A DNA stretch of 64,000 nt from NCBI RefSeq assembly GCF_016862995.1, contig NZ_BOOA01000021.1:1-64000 (forward strand). Direction: 5' to 3'. Shown piece by piece: positions 1 through 8,196 of this stretch (position 1 is its first letter; the number at the start of each line of letters is the position of its first letter). The position numbers and the translations under genes are program-made. Source of the stretch: Acrocarpospora phusangensis. Lineage in GTDB: Bacteria; Actinomycetota; Actinomycetes; Streptosporangiales; Streptosporangiaceae. Under the pieces are notes generated by a model. The model was not told the origin of the DNA and did no database searches. It saw only the letters and a list, made by a program, of their open reading frames with translations.

Positions 1-753
1 GCCGCCCTCGCCCGCGAGGTGGCGAAACTCCGCCGTCCCACCGTCGTCGCGTGGGCGGTGAACCAGCTCGCCCGCCGGAATCCGCCCGAGCTCGCCGAAC
101 TGCTCACCCTCGGCGAGGACCTCCGGCGGGCCTGGCAGGAGCAGGACGCGGCCGCCCTGGCCGCGCTGTCCGCCCGCAGGACCGCCCTCACCGCCCGCGT
201 CGCCCGCCTCGTCGCCGACCTGGCCGCCGAATCCGGCCAGCGTCTCGCCGCGCTCACCGAGGTCGAGCAGACCCTCGACGCCGCCGTCGTCGACGCCGAG
301 GCCGCCACCCGGGTACGGCAGGCGCGCCTCACCGCCGCCCTCGCCTACAGCGGCTTCGCGCCCGCCCCCGTCAGCCGCACCGCGACGCGCACCGCCGCCC
401 CCAAAGCCCCGCGGCAGCCCGCCGCCGAGCGGGAGGCGGCGGCCAAACGCAGGGCGCAGGAGCTGGCGGAGGCGGCCGAGCGGGAGGCCGCCGAGTCGGA
501 GGCGGCGCACGCGGAGTGGGCGCGCGAGCTGGCGGAAGCCGTACGGGAAAGGGATCGGCGGGCGGAGAAGCTGGCCGGGCTGGAGACCAAGCTGGCCGAG
601 ATCGAGAGCAGGCTGGCCGCCGCCAGGGAGAAGCACGCGCGTGCCGTCAAACGCGCGGACGCGGCCCAGCGCGACGAGGCCCGCGCCCGCCGCGGCGCGG
701 CGTCCGCCCGTGCCCGCGCGGACGCCGCCAGGGACCGGCTCGCCGATCGGTGA
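1..753 (+). CDS. C-terminal part of a coiled-coil protein of unknown function (5' end outside window)
   Basis: The frame is open from base 1, so the true start lies upstream; the GTG at 19 is probably internal because the codons before it are also good high-GC coding codons. The visible 250 residues begin with a basic segment containing the motif RRPTVVAWAVNQL, followed by long Ala/Glu/Arg-rich helices (roughly residues 130-245) that look like coiled coil. There is no signal peptide, transmembrane segment or catalytic motif. It ends in TGA at 751-753, 68 nt before the molybdoenzyme gene. No function can be assigned; similar Ala/Arg-rich proteins are common in actinomycetes. Confidence 0.75.
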   Translation, partial: AALAREVAKLRRPTVVAWAVNQLARRNPPELAELLTLGEDLRRAWQEQDAAALAALSARRTALTARVARLVADLAAESGQRLAALTEVEQTLDAAVVDAEAATRVRQARLTAALAYSGFAPAPVSRTATRTAAPKAPRQPAAEREAAAKRRAQELAEAAEREAAESEAAHAEWARELAEAVRERDRRAEKLAGLETKLAEIESRLAAAREKHARAVKRADAAQRDEARARRGAASARARADAARDRLADR

Positions 754-788
754 AATCGCCCGGCGACAGACAGAGGTTTGTTCGGTAG

Positions 789-813
789 CCTGAGTTCATT
801 GTCTGGACTCAGG
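789..813 (+). promoter_or_regulatory. Inverted repeat overlapping the ribosome-binding site of the molybdoenzyme gene
   Basis: CCTGAGT (789-795) and ACTCAGG (807-813) are perfect 7-nt arms around an 11-nt loop. The 3' arm contains the first bases of the Shine-Dalgarno AGGAGG (811-816) for the ATG at 822. As RNA this hairpin would hide the ribosome-binding site; as DNA it could be an operator. Which one applies cannot be decided from sequence. Confidence 0.5.
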
Positions 814-821
814 AGGCGGGT

Positions 822-3071
822 ATGGAGTGGCAGCCGACTGCCTGTGTGCTGTGCGCCTGCAACTGCGGCATCGAGGTCAAACTCGACGGCCGCCGGTTCG
901 AGCGCGTACGCGGCGACAAAGCGCATCCCTCCTCGCAGGGCTACACCTGCGAGAAGGCCCTCCGCCTGGACCACTACCAGAACGGCGCGGACCGGCTGAC
1001 GCATCCGCTCCGCCGCCGCGCGGACGGCACCTTCGAGCGCGTCGACTGGGACACCGCCATCCGTGAGGTGGCCGCCGCCTTCGCCGGGACCCGCGACGCC
1101 CACGGCGGCGAGACGATCTTCTACTACGGCGGCGGAGGCCAGGGCAACCATCTCGGCGGCTCCTACGCCGGATCGTTCATGCGCGCCCTGGGCGCCCGCT
1201 ACCGCTCCAACGCGCTGGCCCAGGAGAAGACCGGGCAGTTCTGGGTCGGCGACCGCATGCTCGGCAACGTCGCCACCGGCGACTTCGAGCACTGCGAGGT
1301 CGCGCTCTTCGTCGGCAAGAACCCCTGGCAGTCGCACGGCATCCCGCGCGCCCGCCCGACCCTGCGGGAGATCGCCCGCGACCCCGGCCGCTGCCTGATC
1401 GTGATCGACCCCCGCCGCACCGAGACGGCCGAACTCGCCGACATCCACCTGCGTCCCAAGCCCGGCGCCGACGCGTGGCTGCTGGCCGCGCTCACCGCGA
1501 CCCTGGTCCAGGAGGACCTGCTGCCGCACGAGTGGCTGGCCGCCCACACGACCGGTCTGGACGAGGTCCGCGACGTGCTGGCCGCCGTCCCGGTCGCCCG
1601 GTACGCGGAGATCGCCGGTGTGGACGAGGACCTCGTCCGGCGGACCGCCCGCCGCATCGCCGCCGCGGATTCGGTGGCCGTGCACGAGGACCTGGGCGTG
1701 CAGATGACGCTGCACTCCACGGTCAACAGCTACCTGGACACGCTGCTCTGGGCGCTGACCGGCAACTTCGGGCGGCCGGGCACCAACAACCCGCCGATCC
1801 TGTTCGCGCCGCTGGTCACGTTCTCGCACTGGGGGCCGCGCGCCGAGCGGTTCAGCCCGGTGGCGGGGGCGCGGATCATCTCCGGCCTGGTGCCGTGCAA
1901 CGTCATCGCGGACGAGATCCTCACCGATCATCCGCGGCGTTACCGGGCCATGCTGGTCGAGACCGCCAACCCGGCGCACTCGCTGGCCGGATCCGGGCGG
2001 ATGCGGGAGGCTCTGGAGGCTCTGGACCTGCTGGTCGTCGTCGATGTCGCCATGACCGAGACCGCCCGCCTGGCCGACTACATCCTCCCGGCGCCCTCCC
2101 AGTTCGAGAAATGGGAGGCCACGTTCTTCAACGTGGAGACGCCGGCCAACTACTTCCATCTGCGCCGCCCGGTCCTCGATCCGCCGCCCGGCAGCGACCT
2201 GCTGCCCGAACCGGAGATCCACGCGCGCCTCTGCGAGGCCGTCGGCGCCGTCCCCGACCTGACGCCGCTGCGGAAGGCTCTGGCGGAGGGGCGGCCCGCG
2301 TTCGCGTCGGCTTTCCTGGCCGCGCTGGCCGATCCCGCGCTGGCCAAGGTCGCCCCGGTCGCCCTGTACCGCACGCTCGGGCCCACGCTCCCGGGAGGGG
2401 CCGCCGCGGCGGCCGGGCTCTGGGCGCTGGCCCACAAGGTCGCGCTGGCACAGCCCGCCGCCGTACGCCGGGCCGGGATCGAGGGGGAGGGGCTGGAGCT
2501 GGGGGACAACCTGTTCGACGCCGTGCTCGCCAGCCCGTCCGGGCTCGTGTTCACCATGGACGAGCCCGAGGACGGCCTGACCAGGGTGGGCACGCCCGAC
2601 GGCAGGATCCACCTCGCGCTGCCCGACCTGCTCGCGGAGGTGGCCGCGCTCGGCGACGGGCCGCCCGCCGACCCCGACTACCCGTTCGTGCTCTCGGCCG
2701 GGGAACGCCGCGCCTTCACCGCCAACACGATTTTCCGCGACCCGGCCTGGCGGCGGCGCGACCCGGCGGGCAGCCTGCGCATCTGTCCCGCCGACGCGGC
2801 CGCCCTGGGCCTCGCCGAAGGTTCCCCCGCCCGTGTCACGACCCGCCAGGGCACGGTGGAAGCCCCGGTGGAGATCACCGACACGCTCCTGCCCGGCCAC
2901 ATCTCCCTTCCCAACGGCCTGGGCCTCACCTACCCGGACGCGGACGGCGCCCTCACCCCCACCGGTGTGTCGCCCAACGACCTCACCACCGCCTCCGACC
3001 GCGACCCGTACGCGGGGACGCCGTGGCACAAACACGTGCCCGCCAGGGTGGAGGCGGTCCTCGCCACGTGA
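822..3071 (+). CDS. Molybdopterin-dependent oxidoreductase (formate dehydrogenase/nitrate reductase superfamily)
   Basis: 749 residues, expected to bind bis-MGD and one [4Fe-4S] cluster in the cytoplasm. The N-terminal Cys pattern C8-x2-C11-x3-C15-x27-C43 is the cluster motif of the DMSO-reductase superfamily. The molybdopterin domains follow (about 55-550) and a molydopterin-binding beta-barrel domain (about 640-740) closes the protein. No Tat signal is present. Around residues 130-145, where formate dehydrogenases carry a Cys or Sec ligand to Mo, I see no Cys (motif QEKTGQFW), so the substrate is open. It is a single gene with no partner subunits or cofactor genes nearby. The start ATG has a strong AGGAGG 5 nt upstream, covered by an inverted repeat. 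Confidence 0.88.
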   Translation: MEWQPTACVLCACNCGIEVKLDGRRFERVRGDKAHPSSQGYTCEKALRLDHYQNGADRLTHPLRRRADGTFERVDWDTAIREVAAAFAGTRDAHGGETIFYYGGGGQGNHLGGSYAGSFMRALGARYRSNALAQEKTGQFWVGDRMLGNVATGDFEHCEVALFVGKNPWQSHGIPRARPTLREIARDPGRCLIVIDPRRTETAELADIHLRPKPGADAWLLAALTATLVQEDLLPHEWLAAHTTGLDEVRDVLAAVPVARYAEIAGVDEDLVRRTARRIAAADSVAVHEDLGVQMTLHSTVNSYLDTLLWALTGNFGRPGTNNPPILFAPLVTFSHWGPRAERFSPVAGARIISGLVPCNVIADEILTDHPRRYRAMLVETANPAHSLAGSGRMREALEALDLLVVVDVAMTETARLADYILPAPSQFEKWEATFFNVETPANYFHLRRPVLDPPPGSDLLPEPEIHARLCEAVGAVPDLTPLRKALAEGRPAFASAFLAALADPALAKVAPVALYRTLGPTLPGGAAAAAGLWALAHKVALAQPAAVRRAGIEGEGLELGDNLFDAVLASPSGLVFTMDEPEDGLTRVGTPDGRIHLALPDLLAEVAALGDGPPADPDYPFVLSAGERRAFTANTIFRDPAWRRRDPAGSLRICPADAAALGLAEGSPARVTTRQGTVEAPVEITDTLLPGHISLPNGLGLTYPDADGALTPTGVSPNDLTTASDRDPYAGTPWHKHVPARVEAVLAT

Positions 3072-3157
3072 ATCCGCGGCGCGAGCCCGGAGCACACGGC
3101 CTGGCCGACAGCGCCGCCCAGCTCACCACCCCCGGCCGGCGCGCCCCAAGCCGCCGC

Positions 3158-3910
3158 TCAGCAACCTCCGGTGGCGCGGCTCACCGTGTGGCCGGCGCGG
3201 GTGGCGAGGCGGGCGAAGCGGGTGGCGTCCCGGACGGCGGCGCCGGTGGCGTCGTTGTTGAAGTAGACGTAGGCGTCGTCGAGGTGGTCGAGGCGGCGGA
3301 GCCAGGAGCGGAAGGCGGCGTCGCCGTACGAGGGGGGCCGGGCGGAGGCGCCCTGGTGGAAGCGGAGGTAGGCCCACTCGGTGGTACGCCACAGGGGCGT
3401 CTGGGGACGGCCGAAGCGGTCGCTCCAGCAGAGGGCGGCGGCGTGGGAGCGGAGGATGTCCTTGATCTCGGGGGTCCACCACGAGGCGTGGCGGGGCTCG
3501 ACGGCCACCCGTACGCCGGAGGGGAAGCAGCTCAGGCAGGCCGCCAGGGCGTCCGGCCGGGCCTCCAGGGTCGGGGGGAGCTGGAGCAGGACGGGGCCGA
3601 GCTTGTCGCCCAGGCCGGAGGCCGCGTCGAGGAGGCGGTGGACCGGATCCTTCGGGTCGGCGAGGCGTCTGACGTGGGTGAGGTAGCGGCTGGCCTTGAT
3701 CGTCATGACGAAGTCGTCGGGGGTGCGGGCGCGCCAGTCCTCGAAGGTCTCCCGGGCGGGCAGGCGGTAGAAGGTGCCGTTGTTCTCGACGGTCTGGAAG
3801 CAGTCGCCGTACCGCTCCAGCCAGCGCTTCTGGGCGAGGCCGGGCGGATAGAGGACGCCGCGCCAGTCGGCGTACTGCCAGCCGGACGTTCCCACCAGCA
3901 CAGGGATCAC
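3158..3910 (-). CDS. DUF72 family protein (YecE-like)
   Basis: 250 residues of the DUF72/YecE family, a TIM-barrel-like fold of unknown biochemical role. Recognisable family features are the N-terminal GTSGWQY, the WLERY...FxTVEnNgTFYRLP segment and the later FVMTIKASRYLTH stretch. Length is normal for the family and there is no export signal. It lies 2 nt from the stop of... the upstream VOC gene on the same strand (start 3910, VOC stop 3913), so the two are probably co-transcribed. Its 3' end faces the molybdoenzyme gene across 86 nt with no clear terminator. Confidence 0.85.
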   Translation of the reverse strand: MIPVLVGTSGWQYADWRGVLYPPGLAQKRWLERYGDCFQTVENNGTFYRLPARETFEDWRARTPDDFVMTIKASRYLTHVRRLADPKDPVHRLLDAASGLGDKLGPVLLQLPPTLEARPDALAACLSCFPSGVRVAVEPRHASWWTPEIKDILRSHAAALCWSDRFGRPQTPLWRTTEWAYLRFHQGASARPPSYGDAAFRSWLRRLDHLDDAYVYFNNDATGAAVRDATRFARLATRAGHTVSRATGGC

Positions 3911-3912
3911 CC

Positions 3913-4671
3913 CTACCCGTGAACGGGCTGCCAGGCGGCGAAGGGGGCGCCCATCGGATCGCCGAGGACGGCGAAACGGCCGCTGCCGGGCATGTCGATC
4001 GGGCCGAGCAGGACCCGCCCGCCGAGGCCGCGCGCCTGGGCGATGGTGGCGTCGAGGCTGGCGGTGCCGAAGTAGACCAGCCAGCGGGGCGGGATCTCGG
4101 CCGGGAACTGGTCGTCGGGCCGGAGGATGCCGGCGACGGGGCTGCCGTCGCAGAGCATGGGCGTGTAGCGGTCCGCCGGGGCCGCCGCCATCCAGCCGAA
4201 GACCTGCTCGTAGAAGTCCTTCGCGGTCTCCACGTCGTCGGTCACGAGTTCGAGCAGGCTCACCGCGCCCGGCTCGTTGATCAGTTCGGCACCGGCGTGC
4301 AGATCAGCCTGCCAGACTCCCGCGTACGCGCCGGTGGGGTCCCGGAACACCGCCACCGTGCCCTCGCCCGTGATCTCCATGGGTTCGGCGATGACCTCGG
4401 CCCCCGCCTCCCTGGCCAGCTCGACGCTCTTGGCGGCGTCGTCGGTGGCGATGTAGATGTTCCACACGGTGGGCGTGCCGTCGCCCATGGTCGAGCCGAG
4501 CCCGGCCACGGACTTGTCCCTGCGGTAGAACTGCCCGTACCCGCCGACCTCGTCGAACTCGATCGTCCAGCCGAAGATCTGCCCATAGAAACCGACGGAC
4601 TCGTCCACGTTCGCGGTCGACAGGTCAACCCAGCACGGCATGCCCGCCCGATATTTCGTGATTACCGCCAT
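3913..4671 (-). CDS. Two-domain VOC (glyoxalase/bleomycin-resistance fold) protein
   Basis: 252 residues with two tandem VOC modules (about 1-120 and 128-252). Each contains the 'S-V-x-FY-x-Q-I/V-FGW' helix-strand start (SVGFYGQIFGW, TAKDFYEQVFGW) typical of this fold. Actinomycete proteins of this type are often annotated as hydroxylase or glyoxalase, but substrate cannot be inferred. The start is set by an excellent AAGGAGGGG 5 nt upstream of ATG 4671. A paralogue at 26478-27248 shares the opening (TKYR-G-x-x-CWVDL) and overall plan. Likely first gene of a bicistron with the DUF72 gene. Confidence 0.85.
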   Translation of the reverse strand: MAVITKYRAGMPCWVDLSTANVDESVGFYGQIFGWTIEFDEVGGYGQFYRRDKSVAGLGSTMGDGTPTVWNIYIATDDAAKSVELAREAGAEVIAEPMEITGEGTVAVFRDPTGAYAGVWQADLHAGAELINEPGAVSLLELVTDDVETAKDFYEQVFGWMAAAPADRYTPMLCDGSPVAGILRPDDQFPAEIPPRWLVYFGTASLDATIAQARGLGGRVLLGPIDMPGSGRFAVLGDPMGAPFAAWQPVHG

Positions 4672-4694
4672 GCCCGCCCCTCCTTATCGCACGC

Positions 4695-4722
4695 CTTATA
4701 CGTCTGACGCACCAGAAGTCAC
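4695..4722 (-). promoter_or_regulatory. Predicted housekeeping-type promoter for the VOC-DUF72 transcript
   Basis: On the minus strand GTGACT (4722-4717) is followed after 16 nt by TATAAG (4700-4695), a fair -35/-10 pair, placing the start of transcription near 4688, just ahead of the AAGGAGGGG ribosome-binding site. Confidence 0.4.
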
Positions 4723-4830
4723 GGAAAATCCGGCTTTTGCGGGATGAGTTCGAAGGGTTTACCCAGGGACCTCAACACCTATGCCAGGGTTGGCGGCCGT
4801 CAAGCCAGGGAGTGTTGTGCACGGCGCTCG

Positions 4831-5604
4831 TCAAGGGGACGCGATGCGTCCCAGACCGGGCGGGATCTGCGCCGCCGCCGCGCGGTCGAGCAGGAACAGC
4901 GTGCGCTGCCGCCCGCGCGCCCCCGCGGCCGGCGCCTGCAGCCGCCCCGCCGTCAGCGCCAGATGCACCGCCTGCGCCTTCTCCGCCCCAGCCGCCACGA
5001 CCCACACCTCACGCGCGGCCTGGATCGCCGGAAAGGTGAGCGACACCCGGGTGGGCGGCGGCTTGGGGGAGTTGTGCACCGCCACCACCGACCGCTCCTC
5101 CTCGTACAGCGCCGGATGCCCGGGGAACAGGGACGCGACGTGCGAGTCCGGGCCCATGCCGAGCATGAGCACGTCGAAGGAGGGCACCGGCCCGTGATCC
5201 TCCGGATTGGCCGCCTTGGCCAGCTCCGCCGCGTATGCCTCGGCCGCCTCCTCGGCGGTCAGCCCCGCGCCGGCGGGCGCCATCGCGTGCACCCGGGACG
5301 GCGTCAGCTCGACCCGGTCCAGCAGCGCCTCCCTGGCCTGCGTCTCGTTCCGCTCCGGATCCCCGGCGGGCAGGAACCGCTCGTCCCCCCACCACAGGTC
5401 CAGCGCGCGCCAGTCGATCGCGTCCCTGGCCGGGGTCGCCGCCACGGCGGCCAGCGTGGCGATGCCGACCGTGCCGCCCGTCAGGACGACGTGCGCCGAC
5501 CCCCGCGCGGCCTGCACGTCCACCAGCCGCGTGATCAGCCGCGCCGCGACCGCCTCGGCCAGCACGGCCGCGTTGTTGTGCACGAGGACGCTGGGAACAC
5601 TCAA
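4831..5604 (-). CDS. pgl: 6-phosphogluconolactonase
   Basis: 257 residues; hydrolyses 6-phosphoglucono-lactone to 6-phosphogluconate in the oxidative pentose-phosphate pathway (cytosol). The family signatures are plain: LTGGTVG, WWGDERFLPAGD-PERN, and GMGPDSHVASLFPGH. I place the start at TTG 5604 (protein begins MSVPSVLVHNN) because GGAGG lies 8 nt upstream; a longer reading to 5664 would run through that site. It is the last gene of the minus-strand operon tkt-tal-pgi-zwf-opcA-pgl, 64 nt downstream of opcA. No convincing terminator hairpin is visible after it. Confidence 0.93.
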   Translation of the reverse strand: MSVPSVLVHNNAAVLAEAVAARLITRLVDVQAARGSAHVVLTGGTVGIATLAAVAATPARDAIDWRALDLWWGDERFLPAGDPERNETQAREALLDRVELTPSRVHAMAPAGAGLTAEEAAEAYAAELAKAANPEDHGPVPSFDVLMLGMGPDSHVASLFPGHPALYEEERSVVAVHNSPKPPPTRVSLTFPAIQAAREVWVVAAGAEKAQAVHLALTAGRLQAPAAGARGRQRTLFLLDRAAAAQIPPGLGRIASP

Positions 5605-5668
5605 GGGAACTTCCTCCGGTGGTACAGGAAAAGGGGCCGGACCCATCGCGGATCCGGCCCCCATGGAG

Positions 5669-6580
5669 TCACTTCGCGCTGGTGGCCAGGTGCTTCAGCG
5701 CCGACGCGTAGATCTCGTCCGGGTCCAGCCGGCGCAGCTCCTCGGCGATCAGCTCCGAGGTCGGCCGCCGGGCCAGCGCCACCCGCCGGTCCGGCTGACC
5801 GGGCCGCGACAGCGTGGCCAGGCGGGCGTCCGACCGGGTGATGGTCAGGTCGCCGCCGTCCGCCAGGTTCAGCCGCACCGTCGTCAGCCCCGGACCCGCC
5901 GATTCGCCCACCTCGATGGGCGCGCCGAGCCGGTCCGACAGCCACGCCGCCAGCAGGACCGCGCTGGCGTGCCCGGGGATCGCCTCCACGATGCCCCGCC
6001 TGACCTTGCCGATCCGCTGGTCGAACGCCGCGGCCAGCAGCGAACGCCAGGTCGTCAGCCTGGTCCAGGACAGGTCGGTGTCGCCCGGCACGTACCCGTC
6101 GCAGCGGCCGGCGATCGACTTCACCGAGTCCCGCGAGGCGAGCGCGTCGGTGATCCGGCGGCTGGCCAGCTTGCCGACCTTGTCGTCGGCCGGCACGCGC
6201 GGGCTCGCGCCCGGCCACCAGACCACCACCGGCGTGTCGGTCAGCAGCAGCGGGCTGATCACCGACTCGGCGTGCTGGGTCAGCTCGCCGTAGAGGCGGA
6301 GCAGCACCACCTCGCCGGGGGAGGACTCGCCGACCCGCAGTTCCGCGTCGAGCCGGTTGGGCTCGGCCGGGTCGCGCGCGATCACCACCAGGATCCTGGA
6401 CGGGTGCTCGCGGGCGGCCTCGGTGGCGGCGCGGACCGAGTCGTACTGCCCGGCCTCGTCGCAGACCACGACCAGCGTGAGCACCATGCCCACGGCCGGC
6501 GCGCCCATCTGGTGGCGCAGCTTGGTCAGCGTCGCCGAGATGTCCGACGCCTTCGTTCCGGTCAGGTTGAAGCTGGTCAC
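5669..6580 (-). CDS. opcA: Glucose-6-phosphate dehydrogenase assembly protein OpcA
   Basis: 303 residues. OpcA is the actinobacterial/cyanobacterial activator and assembly factor of glucose-6-phosphate dehydrogenase. Family features include the C-terminal ELRRLDPDEIYASAL segment, PVVVWWPG in the centre and an N-terminal TKLRHQ...GAPA helix. Start is GTG 6580, whose GTGA overlaps the zwf stop by 4 nt, a classic translational-coupling arrangement that fits a factor needed in step with Zwf. Placement between zwf and pgl is the usual actinobacterial order. Confidence 0.93.
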   Translation of the reverse strand: MTSFNLTGTKASDISATLTKLRHQMGAPAVGMVLTLVVVCDEAGQYDSVRAATEAAREHPSRILVVIARDPAEPNRLDAELRVGESSPGEVVLLRLYGELTQHAESVISPLLLTDTPVVVWWPGASPRVPADDKVGKLASRRITDALASRDSVKSIAGRCDGYVPGDTDLSWTRLTTWRSLLAAAFDQRIGKVRRGIVEAIPGHASAVLLAAWLSDRLGAPIEVGESAGPGLTTVRLNLADGGDLTITRSDARLATLSRPGQPDRRVALARRPTSELIAEELRRLDPDEIYASALKHLATSAK

Positions 6581-8193
6581 AGCCGCCTCCAGACGCGTCC
6601 GTCGCGGGCCAGCATGGCGTCGGCCGAGGACGGCCCCCAGCTGCCGGCCGGGTACCCGTCCGGACGCCCGTGCTTGGCCCAGTACTCCTCGATCGGGTCG
6701 AGGATCTGCCAGGACAGCTCCACCTCCCGCTGGTGCGGGAACAGCGGCGGATCTCCTATCAACACGTCCAGCAGCAGCCGCTCGTACGCCTCCGGCGAGC
6801 TCTCCATGAACGACTCGCCGTACGCGAAGTCCATCGAGACGTCCCGGACCTCCATCGCCGTGCCCGGCACCTTGGAGCCGAACCTGACGGTGATGCCCTC
6901 GTCCGGCTGCACCCGGATGACCAGCGCGTTCTGCCCCAGGATCTCGGTGTCGTCCTTGCTGAACGGCAGGTGCGGGGCCCGCTCGAACACCACGGCCACC
7001 TCGGTCACCCGGCGGCTCAGCCGTTTGCCCGCGCGCAGGTAGAACGGCACGCCCGCCCAGCGCCGGTTGGCCACCTCCAGCTTGATCGCCGCGTAGGTGT
7101 CGGTCTTGGACTCGGGCGGGATGCCGTCCTCCTCCAGGTATCCGATCACCCGTTCGCCGCCCTGCCAGCCGCCCGTGTACTGGCCCCGGGCGGTGCCCGT
7201 CCCGAGGTCCTCGGGGAGCCGCACCGCCTTGAGCACCTTCTCCTTCTCCCGGCGCAGCGAGTCGGCGTCGAAGGAGGTCGGGTCCTCCATCGCGACCAGC
7301 GCCAGCAGCTGCAGCAGGTGGTTCTGGATGACGTCCCTGGCCGCGCCGATGCCGTCGTAGTAGCCGGCCCGGCTGCCGATCCCGATGTCCTCGGCCATCG
7401 TGATCTGCACGTGGTCGACGTAGCCGCGGTTCCAGATCGGCTCGTACAGGGTGTTGGCGAAGCGGAGCGCCAGGATGTTCTGGACGGTCTCCTTGCCCAG
7501 GTAGTGGTCGATCCGGAAGACCGAGCTCTCCGGGAAGACCGCGCTGGTGATGGCGTTGAGCTCCTGGGCGCTCTTCAGGTCGTGCCCGAACGGCTTCTCG
7601 ATCACCACCCGGCGCCAGGCCCCCTCCGGGGCCTTCGCCAGGTTGGTGCGCTTGAGCTGCTCGATCACCGTCGGGAAGAACTTCGGCGGGACCGACAGGT
7701 AGAAGGCGTAGTTGCCGCCCGTGCCCCGGGTCTCGTCGATCTCCTTCAGCATCATCGCGAGCACGTCGAACGCGCCGTCGTCGTGGAACTCGCCCGGGCA
7801 GAAGTGGATGCCCTCGCAGATCTGCTTCCAGACCTCCTCCCGGAACGGCGTGCGCGCGTGCTCCTTCACCGCCTCGTACGTGACCTGCGCGAAGTCCTCG
7901 TGCGCCCAGTCCCGGCGGGCGAACCCGACCAGGGAGAAGCCGGGCGGCAGCAGCCCCCGGTTGCCCAGGTCGTAGATCGCCGGGAGCAGTTTGCGCTTGG
8001 CCAGGTCGCCGGTGACGCCGAACAGCACCAGCACGCACGGCCCGGCCACCCGCGGCAGCCGCTTGTCCCGGGGATCGCGCAGCGGGTTCTGGTCGTACGC
8101 CTCAGCGGTGGTGGCCGTGGCCGCCACCGCCGCGGCGGCCACGTGCGCCTCTTCCGAGATCGCGGGCTGCTTGCCCGCGTTGTTCCGTGCCAT
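6577..8193 (-). CDS. zwf: Glucose-6-phosphate 1-dehydrogenase
   Basis: 538 residues, catalysing the NADP-dependent first step of the oxidative pentose-phosphate pathway. Seen: nucleotide-binding loop FGVTGDLAKRKLLPA (about 58-72), the invariant EKPFGHDL, and the active-site RIDHYLGKE (about 230). The first 45 residues are Ala/Thr-rich and not part of the conserved core, so a start slightly downstream is possible, but ATG 8193 sits 3 nt after the pgi stop. Operon position pgi-zwf-opcA supports the call. Confidence 0.96.
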   Translation of the reverse strand: MARNNAGKQPAISEEAHVAAAAVAATATTAEAYDQNPLRDPRDKRLPRVAGPCVLVLFGVTGDLAKRKLLPAIYDLGNRGLLPPGFSLVGFARRDWAHEDFAQVTYEAVKEHARTPFREEVWKQICEGIHFCPGEFHDDGAFDVLAMMLKEIDETRGTGGNYAFYLSVPPKFFPTVIEQLKRTNLAKAPEGAWRRVVIEKPFGHDLKSAQELNAITSAVFPESSVFRIDHYLGKETVQNILALRFANTLYEPIWNRGYVDHVQITMAEDIGIGSRAGYYDGIGAARDVIQNHLLQLLALVAMEDPTSFDADSLRREKEKVLKAVRLPEDLGTGTARGQYTGGWQGGERVIGYLEEDGIPPESKTDTYAAIKLEVANRRWAGVPFYLRAGKRLSRRVTEVAVVFERAPHLPFSKDDTEILGQNALVIRVQPDEGITVRFGSKVPGTAMEVRDVSMDFAYGESFMESSPEAYERLLLDVLIGDPPLFPHQREVELSWQILDPIEEYWAKHGRPDGYPAGSWGPSSADAMLARDGRVWRRL

Positions 8194-8196
8194 TGC

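Noticed and set aside
345-3095. A 916-codon open frame antisense to the molybdoenzyme gene
   Set aside because: High-GC DNA gives long antisense frames; the sense strand encodes a complete enzyme with cluster motif and ribosome-binding site. The same reasoning removes long antisense frames at 13256-15415, 34137-36239 and 37989-39869.
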